This document shows positions 16,538 to 26,078 of a stretch of 64,000 nucleotides of DNA, piece after piece. A program made the translations under genes and the position numbers. This stretch comes from Desulfobacteraceae bacterium. GTDB lineage: Bacteria > Desulfobacterota > Desulfobacteria > Desulfobacterales > Desulfobacteraceae. The stretch is taken from positions 1 through 64,000 of the forward strand of contig JAAELK010000256.1 of assembly GCA_024226935.1 (NCBI GenBank), written 5' to 3'. The first letter of the stretch is position 1; each line of letters begins with the position of its first letter. The notes below the pieces were generated by a model. That model was given only the letters and a program-made list of their open reading frames with translations, had not been told where the DNA came from and did not search any database.

Positions 16538-17104
16538 AAACAGTTCTCCTTTGATAATTTTGTTTTATTTGGACTTTCCCGGAGGCAGATTTGATTTTTT
16601 TGAACCCTGAATTTGAAAAAAATTATCGGATGGGAAAATTTTGGAAAATTAGCTGATTTTGTAAAGGTCCCAGCAACACCGATCGACGCAGCTCCGCCCG
16701 GCAAGTTACATTATTCTTCTTAATATAACTTATATAGTTTCAGCTCAAGTGTAATTGCATAGTAGAAAATGATATAATCAAGGAATCTGTTAATGTCAAA
16801 TGTTTTTTTTAGATGAAGATGCCGTCACTGCGGTTCCGATTTTCGAATGAGGTGTTTACATTTTATTTATATGAAAGAATCAAGCAACTTATCGGATTCT
16901 TTCATGTTTTGTTGTGGGCAAGCTGATGTAAATCCTCGGGCGGCCCATGGCCGTTATTATGAAATACAAAAAAAATAGTTGAGATGCCTGTCTGTTTGAT
17001 ATAATATTAACGAATCAATTAAAAAACTCAGTTCTTCTGCCAACTAAGTTAAAACTCAATTTTTAAGCTCACTTCATATGTTTTTAACAAACAGATAAAA
17101 AAAT
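16538..17104. other. 567-bp intergenic region between divergent genes
   Basis: The gap separates the secreted toroid protein gene (minus) from the periplasmic binding protein gene (plus), so both promoters lie here. No credible coding frame is visible. The only clear structure is copy 2 of the two-hairpin repeat at 16866-16958. The remainder is AT-rich, with a poly-T run around 16803-16810. Confidence 0.6.
16866..16958 (+). repeat. Structured intergenic repeat, copy 2
   Basis: This is the second copy of the two-hairpin element at 11645-11736. The first hairpin is perfect here: ATGAAAGAATC (16871-16881) pairs with GATTCTTTCAT (16895-16905) over eleven base pairs around a 13-base loop. The base changed relative to copy 1 restores pairing. 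The GGCCCATGGCC mini-hairpin is kept at 16942-16952. It lies 146 bases before the downstream gene, unlike copy 1 (40 bases), so a fixed distance to a start codon is not conserved. Confidence 0.7.
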
Positions 17105-17872
17105 ATGGGGATAATGATTATGTGCAGACAAATTATGCTTCAGACAGTTTTTATTTTTTTACTTATATTTCAGTTTGCCGACAGTTTAATTGCGGAGGAT
17201 AAAAACGTTCATTTAGCAACAGACCCATGGGCTCCATTTTACGGGCCGGAACTGAAAAACGGCGGTTTTTTTACTGAAATTGTGAGAGAATCTTTTAAAA
17301 GAAGTGGTTATAAGCTGAGCGTTGACTTTGTTCCGTGGAAAAGAGCAGTTGTGCAATCGAAAGAGGGTAAATTTGATGGTCTTCTTGGTGCATTTCACAC
17401 TAAAGAAAGAGAAACTTTTTATATCTACTCCAATCCCATATCGACTTCAAGTCTTGTATTTGTTACAAAAAAAGAACGGGATATAAAATATACTACGTTA
17501 AAGGATTTTAAAAACTATCAAATAGGTACAATCAGAGGTTATACCTATTCTCCTGGCTTTGATAATGCCGCTTATCTTCATAAACAGCCTGTTCAAGATG
17601 TACGGATAAATATCAAAAAACTTCTGAAAGGAAGAATAGATATCATAATTGATTCAAGAGCTGTAATTTTGAATATTTTAAAAAAAGAATTTCCTGATCA
17701 TATTGATTCCCTTAAGATTATTGAACCTCCTTTGAAAGTCAACAGTCTATACGTTCCTATTTCAAAAAGAATAGAAAATGCACAGCAAATAGTGGACGCG
17801 TTAAACAAAGGACTTCAGGCAATAATTGAAGATGAAACATATTTTAATATTCTGGAATCTTATGGGTTTTGA
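17105..17872 (+). CDS. Periplasmic solute-binding protein, family 3 type
   Basis: A 255-residue exported protein with an N-terminal hydrophobic signal (ending near LIAED) followed by an SBP family 3 fold: DPWAPFYGPELKNGGFFTEI, then WKRAVVQSKEGKFDGLLGAF and a GTIRGYTY hinge segment. Family members bind amino acids or small organic acids for ABC transporters or feed sensory kinases. No permease or ATPase gene is adjacent, so it is an orphan; the pattern with KRAVxxxxxGxxDG is common among such orphans in Proteobacteria. Translation may begin at ATG 17120 instead, since GGGGATAA at 17107-17114 would then serve as ribosome site. Confidence 0.8.
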   Translation: MGIMIMCRQIMLQTVFIFLLIFQFADSLIAEDKNVHLATDPWAPFYGPELKNGGFFTEIVRESFKRSGYKLSVDFVPWKRAVVQSKEGKFDGLLGAFHTKERETFYIYSNPISTSSLVFVTKKERDIKYTTLKDFKNYQIGTIRGYTYSPGFDNAAYLHKQPVQDVRINIKKLLKGRIDIIIDSRAVILNILKKEFPDHIDSLKIIEPPLKVNSLYVPISKRIENAQQIVDALNKGLQAIIEDETYFNILESYGF

Positions 17873-18023
17873 TATTTGGATAATTTTTGAGTATATCAAT
17901 GTTATTTACAGGCTTCCCATTTTTATGGACCCAAAAAAGAAGATAGCACGGACCATAATAAAACGAGAAAACAGTTTTTGCATCACCGCTTACTTACTGT
18001 CCAACAAATGAGTTATACCCTGA

Positions 18024-18064
18024 AAAAGCCGTTACAGGCGAGCAGAATTTTTGTAACGGCTTTT
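18024..18064. terminator. Bidirectional intrinsic terminator
   Basis: A 13-bp perfect inverted repeat (AAAAGCCGTTACA at 18024-18036, TGTAACGGCTTTT at 18052-18064) with a 15-base loop sits between the convergent binding-protein and ilvC genes. Its A/T ends give a T-run on both strands, so it should terminate both transcripts. Confidence 0.85.
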
Positions 18065-18069
18065 ATTAT

Positions 18070-19542
18070 TTAGTGTATAGGTTTCATGGCGCTCATATAA
18101 GTTCTCAGAGTTTTACCCACCTTTTCAACGCCGGTTTCCCGGATGGCCTCGTTGACCTGGATTAATCTTATATTGTCCACGGTTGTATCTTTTGTATCAA
18201 GGCCCTTGCCAATGACGTTTGTATCAATGATTTCCATGAACTTTTCAAGCATGGGAGCAGCTTTATGGGCAAAAAGATAGCATCCGTATTCGGCGGTGTC
18301 GGAGATGACCACATTCATTTCATATAGTTTTTTCCGGGCTATGAGGTTGGCAATGAGGGGTACCTCATGGAGGGACTCATAATAGGCGGATTCTTCGATG
18401 ATACCGGCGGATACCATTGTGTCAAAAGCAAGCTCTACACCTGCCTTGACCATGGCCACCATGAGGATACCATTATCAAAATATTCCTGTTCGGTAATAT
18501 CTTTTTCCATGGAAGAGGCTTTTTCAAAGGGTGTCTCTGCGGTTTGTGTTCGCCAGGTGAGCAGGTTGATGTCGTCATTTGCCCAGTCTTCCATCATGGT
18601 TGTTGAAAAATTGCCCGTCATGATGTCATCCATGTGTTTGTTGAACAAGGGTGCCAAGATAACCTTGAGTTGTTCGCACAGATCAAAGGCAAGGATTTTG
18701 GCAGGGTTGGACAGTCGGTCCATCATATTGGTGATACCGCCGTGTTTTAAGGCTTCTGTAATATTTTCCCATCCGTGTTGGACAAGCTTTGATGCGTAAG
18801 AGCTATCCATGCCCTCTTCCATCATTTTATCGTAACAGAGTAAGGAGCCCATCTGGAGCATACCGCAGAGAATAGTCTGCTCTCCCATGAGATCAGATTT
18901 TACTTCGGCCACAAATGAGGACATCAGTACGCCTGCTCTATGGCCGCCTGTGCCGGCTGCATAGGCCTTGGCCAGTTCCAGGCCATCGTTTCTGGGATCA
19001 TTTTCCCGGTGGATAGCAATGAGGGTAGGGACGCCAAAACCCCGTTTATATTCTTGTCTGACCTCGGTGCCAGGTGATTTTGGGGCCACCATGATCACGG
19101 TGAGATCATCTCTGATCTTCATGCCTTCTTCCACAATGTTGAATCCGTGGGAGTACGAGAGACAGGCATTTTTTTTCATCAGTGGCATTATGGTTTCAAT
19201 GACATTTGTGTGTTGTTTGTCCGGGGTCAGGTTTATGACAAGATCGGCCGTGGGAAGGATATTTTCATAGGTGTCCACCAAAAAGCCGTTTTCTGTGGCA
19301 TTTTTCCAGGATTGCCTTTTTTCATTGATGGCTGCGGTTCTTAAGGTGTAAGAAACATCAAGGCCACTGTCCCGGAGGTTTAACCCCTGGTGAAGCCCCT
19401 GGGCGCCGCATCCCACAATTACAATTTTTTTCCCCTTCAGGGCAGTCACTCCATTAAATTCTGAATAGTCCATGAAACGGCATTGGGATAATTCTTCAAG
19501 CTGCAGTCGCAGGGGCAAGGTGTTAAAATAATTGTTACCCAT
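18070..19542 (-). CDS. ilvC: Ketol-acid reductoisomerase, long (class II) form
   Basis: It catalyses the NADPH-dependent isomeroreduction of acetolactate or acetohydroxybutyrate in valine and isoleucine synthesis. The 490-residue length matches the class II E. coli-type enzyme (about 491) rather than the about 330-residue class I form usual in many bacteria. The N-terminal Rossmann segment is [19 protein letters not shown]. The duplicated knotted C-terminal domain is present, with acidic residues for magnesium in [18 protein letters not shown] ribosome site precedes the ATG. It is divergent from ilvY, the arrangement known from enteric bacteria, where IlvY activates ilvC when substrate is present. 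Confidence 0.96.
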   Translation of the reverse strand: MGNNYFNTLPLRLQLEELSQCRFMDYSEFNGVTALKGKKIVIVGCGAQGLHQGLNLRDSGLDVSYTLRTAAINEKRQSWKNATENGFLVDTYENILPTADLVINLTPDKQHTNVIETIMPLMKKNACLSYSHGFNIVEEGMKIRDDLTVIMVAPKSPGTEVRQEYKRGFGVPTLIAIHRENDPRNDGLELAKAYAAGTGGHRAGVLMSSFVAEVKSDLMGEQTILCGMLQMGSLLCYDKMMEEGMDSSYASKLVQHGWENITEALKHGGITNMMDRLSNPAKILAFDLCEQLKVILAPLFNKHMDDIMTGNFSTTMMEDWANDDINLLTWRTQTAETPFEKASSMEKDITEQEYFDNGILMVAMVKAGVELAFDTMVSAGIIEESAYYESLHEVPLIANLIARKKLYEMNVVISDTAEYGCYLFAHKAAPMLEKFMEIIDTNVIGKGLDTKDTTVDNIRLIQVNEAIRETGVEKVGKTLRTYMSAMKPIH

Positions 19543-19618
19543 TCTCTTTCTCCTTATGGTTTACTTTCTATTATGTTTTAATCTTTTGTGTATTGCTTTT
19601 TTAAAATGGACTATTTTT

Positions 19619-19650
19619 TATGTTGCGTCAAATGAATCATTCACAACATA
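19619..19650. promoter_or_regulatory. Candidate IlvY operator in the ilvC-ilvY gap
   Basis: In the 171-bp divergent gap TATGTTG (19619-19625) and CAACATA (19644-19650) form an inverted repeat with a T-N-A interior and an inner ATGAATCAT palindrome. LysR-family regulators bind such interrupted dyads, and IlvY is known to control this gap in enteric bacteria. The exact operator is inference. Confidence 0.5.
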
Positions 19651-19713
19651 GTATTGCAAAAGAGGAAATACTACGCTAAGAATATGGAAGATAATAACTA
19701 AAATTGAGATTTC

Positions 19714-20610
19714 ATGGATATCAGGACCTTACAGCTTTTCAGACACCTTTCGCGAACCCTTCATTTTGCCCGAACTAGTCTGGCCTGCAATATTACTCCC
19801 TCGGCCCTGACCCGGGTGATCCAGCGCCTGGAAGCCGAGGTGGGAGAGCAATTGTTTGTCCGGGACAACCGGTCGGTGGACCTGACCTTTGCAGGGCTTG
19901 CCTTTAAAAAATATGCCGAAGATGTGATCCAGCGTTGGGATAGACTTCAGGGTGAACTTGTCCATGAAAATGTTCTCACAGGAGAGCTATCCTTGTATTG
20001 TTCGGTTACGGCTGCCTATAGTATTTTACCCGGTATTATCACCAAATACCGGACGGTTCATCCCAAGGTTCAGATCAAGCTTGTCACGGGAGATCCTGCT
20101 AAATCTTTATTGCGCCTTGTTAACCGGGATATGGATGTGGTTATTGCTGCCCTGCCGGGAAAAATACCAAAACATCTAACTTTTCTGAAAATGGCGGTAA
20201 GTCCCCTGGTCTTTATTGTTTCCAGACGATATCATGATATTCTTGTGTATAAGAATGGCCTTATCGATTGGGAAAAGACCCCCATGATTATTGCAGACAC
20301 AGGTTTGAGTCGAGAATACATGAATGCGTGGTTTGCAAAAAATCGGGTGGTGCCCAATATCTACTCCCGGGCGGCGGGACACGAAGCCATAATTGCTCTT
20401 GTGAATCTTGGGTGTGGCCTGGGCCTGGTCCCCAGATTGGTATTGGAAAAAAGTCCGTTTTCAAAAGAGATCACTATCCTGAATGCAGTCCCTATATTGC
20501 CTGACTATGAGATCGGTTTGTGTACTATCAAAAAAAATTTGATAAATCCAAAGATCCAGGCCTTGTGGGACCTGGCATATCAGGTTCGCAGGATCGACGG
20601 GAAGATATAA
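19714..20610 (+). CDS. ilvY: LysR-family activator IlvY
   Basis: A 298-residue LysR-type regulator. The N-terminal winged helix-turn-helix (about 1-60) has the usual FARTSLACNITPSALTRVIQ segment, and the C-terminal two-lobed effector-binding domain follows (about 90-295). The sequence and the divergent position next to ilvC match IlvY, which senses acetolactate or acetohydroxybutyrate and activates ilvC. It is transcribed away from ilvC with 171 bp between the starts. Identity rests on both similarity and context and is good. Confidence 0.88.
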   Translation: MDIRTLQLFRHLSRTLHFARTSLACNITPSALTRVIQRLEAEVGEQLFVRDNRSVDLTFAGLAFKKYAEDVIQRWDRLQGELVHENVLTGELSLYCSVTAAYSILPGIITKYRTVHPKVQIKLVTGDPAKSLLRLVNRDMDVVIAALPGKIPKHLTFLKMAVSPLVFIVSRRYHDILVYKNGLIDWEKTPMIIADTGLSREYMNAWFAKNRVVPNIYSRAAGHEAIIALVNLGCGLGLVPRLVLEKSPFSKEITILNAVPILPDYEIGLCTIKKNLINPKIQALWDLAYQVRRIDGKI

Positions 20611-20823
20611 AGACAGTTCCTCTTTCACTCTTGTTTTTTGTTTCCCGATTGTGTTGTATAAGGCCTTGTCCGGTGAAAGTCCTGGTTTTTAATGCTGGAA
20701 ACCTCTGGACCCGTGATTATTTTAAGAGAATTGAATAATGGAGATGAATCGCAGAGATGATTTTGATTTTTTGTTGTCGGGATAAAAAATTTCCTGTATG
20801 GATTCTTTATGAAAGGAAATGAA

Positions 20824-21378
20824 ATGGAGATAAATTTTTGCAGTTGTTGTGGTGCTCCGGTGGAAGAAAAAATTCCCATGGACGATGATCATATGCGGTC
20901 GGTGTGTACTCAATGTTCCCATGTACATTATGAAAATCCTAAAATGGTAGTGGGCTGTATACCGGTTTTTAAAGATCGGATATTGATGTGCAAGCGTAAT
21001 ATTGAACCCAGAAAGGGAAAGTGGACTCTGCCGGCCGGGTATCTTGAAAACAAGGAATCGGTCCAGGATGGGGCTGTCAGGGAGACTCTGGAGGAGACAA
21101 GGGCCCATGTCAGGATCATTGATCCTTATCGGCTTTTTAATATAGTAATTATGGATCAGATTTATCTGATGTTTCGGGCAGAGATGGAGGACGAGGTTTT
21201 TGGTCCAACCAGTGAAAGCACAGAGGTCCGTTTGTTTAAAGAAGTCGATATCCCCTGGGATGAAATTGCCTTTGAGGTGATTCGGCAGACCCTAGTTGAT
21301 TTTTTCCAGGATCGAAAACAAGGGGCCTATTCCTTCAGAATAAAAGATTTTAAGCAAGTTCAGACACGGATCTTATAA
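20824..21378 (+). CDS. Nudix hydrolase with N-terminal zinc ribbon
   Basis: A 184-residue hydrolase of nucleoside-diphosphate-linked substrates (NudC-like class). The N-terminal zinc ribbon has C6/C9 and C28/C31. The Nudix box begins with Gly72 and Glu78 and continues RETLEETRA at 86-94. The canonical glycine of REUxEExGU is Arg93 here, which is unusual; the metal-binding glutamates E87, E90 and E91 are kept. I chose ATG 20824 because GAAAGGA lies six bases before it; an in-frame ATG at 20809 has no such site. A single-receiver gene starts 11 bp after its stop, so the two are likely cotranscribed. The true substrate (NADH, ADP-ribose or other) is open. Confidence 0.85.
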   Translation: MEINFCSCCGAPVEEKIPMDDDHMRSVCTQCSHVHYENPKMVVGCIPVFKDRILMCKRNIEPRKGKWTLPAGYLENKESVQDGAVRETLEETRAHVRIIDPYRLFNIVIMDQIYLMFRAEMEDEVFGPTSESTEVRLFKEVDIPWDEIAFEVIRQTLVDFFQDRKQGAYSFRIKDFKQVQTRIL

Positions 21379-21389
21379 AGTGAGGTATT

Positions 21390-21782
21390 ATGGGAAAGAT
21401 CGATTTAAAACTTAAAATTTTGTTGGTGGATGACAGTCGGTCCATGCGGCGGTTAATTCGAAGATTTTTGATAAACAAAGGATTTACCCATGTATTGGAG
21501 GCGGGGAATGGTTTTGAAGCCCTTGAGATCCTTGATTCAACCAAGGTGGATTTAATCATTTCTGATCTGCATATGCCCATAATGGATGGTCTGACCTTTT
21601 TGGAACAGGTTAAAGCAAATATCAGAACCTGTGATATCTTGTTCATTATGCTTACGATTGAGGCAACTCAAAAAACCATGAATAAGGCACTTGCCATGGA
21701 TATTGACAGTTATATTGTCAAACCTGTGCCCGAAAATGTCTTTATAGAAGAATTGGTACGGGTGATTCATATCCAAAGATGA
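21390..21782 (+). CDS. Single-domain CheY-like response regulator
   Basis: A 130-residue stand-alone receiver. The acidic pocket residues are D14/D15 (LLVDDSR), the phosphorylated aspartate is Asp59 (IISDLHMP), and the conserved Lys-Pro is in YIVKPVP. There is no output domain, so it acts by protein-protein contact or as a phosphate sink, like CheY or the Spo0F type. It lies 11 bp after the Nudix gene with a GTGAGG ribosome site, and a hybrid kinase gene follows about 290 bp later on the same strand, a plausible partner. Confidence 0.92.
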   Translation: MGKIDLKLKILLVDDSRSMRRLIRRFLINKGFTHVLEAGNGFEALEILDSTKVDLIISDLHMPIMDGLTFLEQVKANIRTCDILFIMLTIEATQKTMNKALAMDIDSYIVKPVPENVFIEELVRVIHIQR

Positions 21783-22073
21783 ATAATGTCGATTTCATTC
21801 TCCTTTCCGTGGGCAGACCGGTCGTGTAACAGGGAATCTGGATGGTGTCTTTGCCTGTCAATGGCCTGTAGACCCGTATGGTTATTGCAAACATATCCCA
21901 TGACTATAATTTACAGATATCTGGATTGTGGTGATTTCTCTTCAAAATTTTCTATGTTTTTATAAAAAAAATATTTTTGAATATTTGATGGGATAGACTA
22001 TATTTGGTATCATGTGAATTATCAATGTTTGTTAGTATGGTCAGCAATGCTAACCGGAATGGGATAAAATGGT

Positions 22074-23630
22074 ATGACAATTGATATAATTTTAGAATCC
22101 ATTCGGGCTGTTATTACCGGAGTTTTACTCCTTTATCTGGTATTGGTCGGCAAGAATCAGCAGATCAGAACCCACCGGGGATGGTCATTTATTATTGCAG
22201 GATTTGCGCTGATTTTTGTGGGTACAGTGATTGATATCACCGACAACTACTCTGCCCTGAACCGATTTGTTATTATCGGTGACACTCAATATCAGGCAAT
22301 TTTTGAAAAAGTTATCGGCTTTTTGTTCGGTTTTTTATTGCTGGCCATAGGTTTTTGGCAATGGCTTCCGACCATTGTCAAATTGAAGGAAACAGAGCGT
22401 AAACTATCCCAATCCCATGAGCAATTGGAAAAAAAAGTGGTTGATCGAACCAGGGAACTAAGCAAAGCTAAAAATGCGGCAGAGGCTGCAACCAGCGCCA
22501 AGAGTGAGTTTCTGGCCAATATGAGCCACGAAATTCGTACCCCGCTGAATGCCATTATCGGCTTTAGTGAAATGGCCCTGGCTACCAAGCTTAACAGTGA
22601 GCAAAAAGAATTCTTATCTGCTGTCAATCGGGCCGGCGACAACCTGCTTGAGTTGATAAACGATATCCTGGATTTTTCTAAAATTGAGGCAGGTAAGCTT
22701 AAGGTTGATCGGATGGAATTTGGCCTCCATGATATGATTGAGCAGTTAATTTTGATTAATCGGATGCGTGTCAGTGAAAAAGGGCTGGAATTGGTGACTG
22801 AAATTTGCGAGGTGAAGAGAATGCTGATCAGTGATCCCCACCGCCTTCAACAGATTTTAACCAACCTTATAGCTAATGCCGTTAAATTTACTGCAAAAGG
22901 AAAAATCACCATCGCCATTCACCCAAAAGAACAGACTGAAAATCAAATTTGCTTGGAGTTTGCTGTTAGTGACACTGGTATCGGCATTTCGGAAAATCAG
23001 CAGGCCCATATCTTTTCCGCTTTTACCCAGGCTGATAGCTCCATAACTAGAAATTTTGGAGGAACCGGACTGGGGTTGACTATCTCCAACCATCTTATCG
23101 GTCTTTTGGGCGGCAGCAGGCTTAAAGTAAAAAGTCAGTCTGACCAGGGAAGTCTCTTTTACTTTGAGTTGCCTTTTGCTTTGGGTCGCACCCCGGAAGT
23201 AAAAGCAATCTGCCCGAATGTGGTTGCGGTTGAACAGCAAATTCCTGTCTGCAGGATTTTGCTTGTGGAGGATAATTTGATGAACATCAAACTGGCTACT
23301 TATATGCTTGAGAAACAAGGTCATAGGATAACGGTTGTTAAAAATGGTCAGCTCGGAGTCAAGGCGGTCTTTGAAGATAGATTTGATTTGGTCCTGATGG
23401 ATATGCAAATGCCGATTATGGATGGAATCGAGGCAACCCGTATAATCAGGAGAATTGAAGATGAAAGAGGTCTGGGCGGGCACCATCTTCCCATTGTGGC
23501 CATGACCGCCAATGCCATGAAAGGAGACCGGGAACGATGTATTAAGGCTGGAATGGATGATTATATCACCAAACCTGTTAACCTGGACTCTCTTAACAGG
23601 GTGATTACTCAATGGGTGGATGTTAACTAA
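22074..23630 (+). CDS. Membrane hybrid histidine kinase
   Basis: A 518-residue inner-membrane sensor. Three hydrophobic segments fill the first about 100 residues with almost no periplasmic loop, so the signal is probably sensed in the membrane or by contact. A short coiled coil precedes the HisKA domain, phosphoacceptor His152 in [11 protein letters not shown], then the HATPase (N-box [10 protein letters not shown]1 DTGIGI, G2 GGTGLGL) and a C-terminal receiver with Asp443 ([13 protein letters not shown]). No HPt domain is present, so the phosphate must pass to an HPt or regulator elsewhere. The lone receiver 290 bp upstream is a candidate partner. Confidence 0.93.
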   Translation: MTIDIILESIRAVITGVLLLYLVLVGKNQQIRTHRGWSFIIAGFALIFVGTVIDITDNYSALNRFVIIGDTQYQAIFEKVIGFLFGFLLLAIGFWQWLPTIVKLKETERKLSQSHEQLEKKVVDRTRELSKAKNAAEAATSAKSEFLANMSHEIRTPLNAIIGFSEMALATKLNSEQKEFLSAVNRAGDNLLELINDILDFSKIEAGKLKVDRMEFGLHDMIEQLILINRMRVSEKGLELVTEICEVKRMLISDPHRLQQILTNLIANAVKFTAKGKITIAIHPKEQTENQICLEFAVSDTGIGISENQQAHIFSAFTQADSSITRNFGGTGLGLTISNHLIGLLGGSRLKVKSQSDQGSLFYFELPFALGRTPEVKAICPNVVAVEQQIPVCRILLVEDNLMNIKLATYMLEKQGHRITVVKNGQLGVKAVFEDRFDLVLMDMQMPIMDGIEATRIIRRIEDERGLGGHHLPIVAMTANAMKGDRERCIKAGMDDYITKPVNLDSLNRVITQWVDVN

Positions 23631-23673
23631 AGGTTTACCCCTTCACTTGCCATGGCAAAAGAGTTGATGGTGA

Positions 23674-24492
23674 TTAAAAAATTTCAGGTAAAATATCAAA
23701 TCGGTCAAAGGGCGGCATAATACAGGCGCCGGAAAATAATTTTTTTGCCAATTGAAGCATTTGTCTGGACTGCTCTATGCCCGTTGTAATAGGGGCTTTG
23801 CTAATTGCCATCTTTCTTTGAAGCGCATTGGGCACAACAATGCCGGACACCTTGTCATGGAGGAAGCTTGCATGTTTATGGGAAAGCAGAGGTAAAATTC
23901 CCATAATGATGGGGACCTTGATATGCTCTATGGCATCATGAAGTCTCTGGGCAGTTTTCCTGTCGTACACCGGCTGGGTGACTATAAATCTTGCCCCTGC
24001 CTTAACTTTTTTTTCAATTCGTATGATTTCATTTGCAAGCCCGTCCACCTCTGGCCGGTAATCCAATACTGCACCGGTGTAAAGATCTGCCTTTGTTGCC
24101 ATCTGGATGAGTTCAAAGACATTGAGATCATTGATTGTTGTCGTTGGATTCTCTTTGTTTTGTGCCGACGGATCTCCGGTGACGGCAATGATGGTATCAA
24201 GGCCCAGAGCTTTGGCACCCCATAATTCAGATTGAAGTCCTATCCGGTTATGGTCCCGGACTGTGAAATGGAGAATGGTGGGTTTACCGGTTTGTTCCTG
24301 GAGCAGATGGCAAAAGATCATGGCAGACATTTTAGGTTTTGCAACCGGATTGGATGCCACGCTGAATCCGTCAAAACCAAGCTGCGAGATAGTATTTAGT
24401 TTGTCCAAAAGAGTCCGGCCATCATGTCCGGTCGGCGGCACCACTTCCAGGGTGATCTTGAACTTGTTTTTGGAGGAAAGTAAAAATGACAT
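23674..24492 (-). CDS. metF: Methylenetetrahydrofolate reductase-like protein
   Basis: A 272-residue TIM-barrel protein of the MTHFR family that converts methylene-THF and methyl-THF. Motifs visible are LEVVPPTG at the N-terminus, AVTGDPSAQ in the middle (the usual GDP loop) and AGARFIVTQPVYD (the FxxTQ segment that binds FAD/folate). It is close to the usual length of about 290. In sulfate reducers such enzymes serve methionine synthesis or the Wood-Ljungdahl methyl branch; no metV-like zinc-binding partner is next to it, so methionine synthesis or another role is open. It is divergently arranged from the multihaem operon. Confidence 0.82.
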   Translation of the reverse strand: MSFLLSSKNKFKITLEVVPPTGHDGRTLLDKLNTISQLGFDGFSVASNPVAKPKMSAMIFCHLLQEQTGKPTILHFTVRDHNRIGLQSELWGAKALGLDTIIAVTGDPSAQNKENPTTTINDLNVFELIQMATKADLYTGAVLDYRPEVDGLANEIIRIEKKVKAGARFIVTQPVYDRKTAQRLHDAIEHIKVPIIMGILPLLSHKHASFLHDKVSGIVVPNALQRKMAISKAPITTGIEQSRQMLQLAKKLFSGACIMPPFDRFDILPEIF

Positions 24493-24744
24493 GAATCGCC
24501 TTGACTATAATGTTAACTATTCTGAATTTAATATGCCATTGATTGGATTCGGGGTCAAATTTAAATTTGATCCTAAAAATTGATCAATTTTACTTGTTTT
24601 ATCCTTGCTGTAAAAGTTGAGCAATGATACCGTGGCGATTATTGCATAATGATCTCTTGGTACAATTTGATAGGCTTTAGAACTTTTTTGTGGTTATTGG
24701 TAATTGTTACAGGATAGTTGTCCGGCAGCTTACAGGAGGTAATG

Positions 24745-25281
24745 GTGGGTTTAAGCTATAAGGTTCGTCTTATTCTCGTATGCATCGGTATTTTTGTCAT
24801 GGTCGTCCTCGGTTTTTTTTTCAAAACTTTGTTGATTCCTGATTCTTTTGGTGTTTACGGTCCCTTTCGGGCAGATGCCATCGATGAAATTGTTGAAATA
24901 CCTATTCGTCACGGCACCAATGACTCTTGTTTTAAATGCCATCCCTATGAAGCAAAGATTCATAAAGCAGGGCTTCACAAGACCATTTCCTGTGAATTTT
25001 GTCATGGTACCTATGCCGACCATGTGGCCGATGGTAAAAAAACAGGCGTTTTGCCTGTGAAAACAGGAGAGCAGATCACTACTCTTTGTTTGCGGTGCCA
25101 TAATACCGAAATAAAGGCCAGATCGGAAAAGGTTATTAAGACCGTTGCCATGCCGGATCATCTCAGGGATCAGCATGTCAAGCTCAGTCATAATTGCAGT
25201 CAATGCCACAATGTTCATGCGCCGTTGAAGTATATCAACCGGGCCAAACAGATCACAGGGCTTATGGAGAAAGGACAATGA
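24745..25281 (+). CDS. Membrane-anchored tetrahaem cytochrome c
   Basis: Probably a 178-residue periplasmic electron carrier held by one N-terminal membrane helix (about 7-30). Four CxxCH haem sites lie at 62 (CFKCH), 83 (CEFCH), 115 (CLRCH) and 151 (CSQCH), numbered from the GTG. Start choice is uncertain: AGGAGG (24734-24739) is five bases from GTG 24745 but only two from ATG 24742. Its end overlaps the next gene by four bases (ATGA), so it is the first gene of a four-gene respiratory operon. By position it resembles NrfB or NapC-type haem proteins passing electrons to the octahaem cytochrome; the exact role is inference. Confidence 0.85.
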   Translation: MGLSYKVRLILVCIGIFVMVVLGFFFKTLLIPDSFGVYGPFRADAIDEIVEIPIRHGTNDSCFKCHPYEAKIHKAGLHKTISCEFCHGTYADHVADGKKTGVLPVKTGEQITTLCLRCHNTEIKARSEKVIKTVAMPDHLRDQHVKLSHNCSQCHNVHAPLKYINRAKQITGLMEKGQ

Positions 25282-26078
25282 AGATAAAAGATCCCTCCCC
25301 GGATATGAAGAAAAGATCCTTTTTAAAAAATGTGTTAAACGGCACAGTTGCCGGTTGTCTTTATCTGGTCTATCCCATGGGTGCCGATAGTTTTGAAATC
25401 CCGGAACAGATTCCCGGTATAAGAAATAAACCCTATGATATTTATGATCAGGAGTTTGCTTTTGTCGTCGATATTACAAGATGTATCGGGTGTGGGTCCT
25501 GTTGTGTGGCAGATAAGCGAGAATTTAATGTACCCGATGGCAACTACCGCACCTGGGTGGAGCGGTACGTCAAAGGTTTTTCCGACCGGATTTATGTGGA
25601 TTGCCCCAATGGGGGGCTGGATGGATATCAGAGCCCCAGAACCGACATTAAAGAAAAAATCAGGGATACTTTTTTTGTGCCCAAGCTTTGTAATATGTGC
25701 CGGGAGGCTCCCTGTGTTCAGGTTTGTCCCGTGGGAGCAACTTTTACCTCCCCCGACGGTTTCGTTCTGGTGGATGATAAGCGATGTGTGGGTTGTGCCT
25801 ATTGTATCCAGGCCTGTCCCTATTCCGCCCGGTTTATTAATCCTGAAACCCGGGTGGTTGAAAAATGTACCTGGTGCTATAACCGGGTAAGAAAGGGGTT
25901 GTTGCCAGCCTGTGTCCAGGTTTGTCCCACCGGTGCCAGAAAATTTGGCAGTCTTAAGGATGAAAATTCAGAAGTTTATAAAATTCTTAAAGGACCGGGG
26001 GTGTTGACGGTTTTAAAAAAAGAGATGGGTACCTGGCCCGCATTGTACTACAAAGGTGCAAGAAGGGAGGTGGTTTGA
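25278..26078 (+). CDS. Four-cluster ferredoxin subunit (NrfC/DmsB/PsrB type)
   Basis: A 266-residue iron-sulfur protein. It carries four cysteine groups typical of the family: CIGCGSCC (69-76), CNMCREAPCVQVCP (138-151), CVGCAYCIQACP (170-181) and CTWC...CVQVCP (197-217). The N-terminus has a short KKRSFLKNV run before a hydrophobic stretch, a weak Tat-type signal that would place it in the periplasm beside NrfD. A GGAGAAAGGA ribosome site precedes ATG 25278. It links the membrane quinone site in NrfD to the haems. The next gene starts on its stop codon (TGATG). Confidence 0.92.
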   Translation: MKIKDPSPDMKKRSFLKNVLNGTVAGCLYLVYPMGADSFEIPEQIPGIRNKPYDIYDQEFAFVVDITRCIGCGSCCVADKREFNVPDGNYRTWVERYVKGFSDRIYVDCPNGGLDGYQSPRTDIKEKIRDTFFVPKLCNMCREAPCVQVCPVGATFTSPDGFVLVDDKRCVGCAYCIQACPYSARFINPETRVVEKCTWCYNRVRKGLLPACVQVCPTGARKFGSLKDENSEVYKILKGPGVLTVLKKEMGTWPALYYKGARREVV

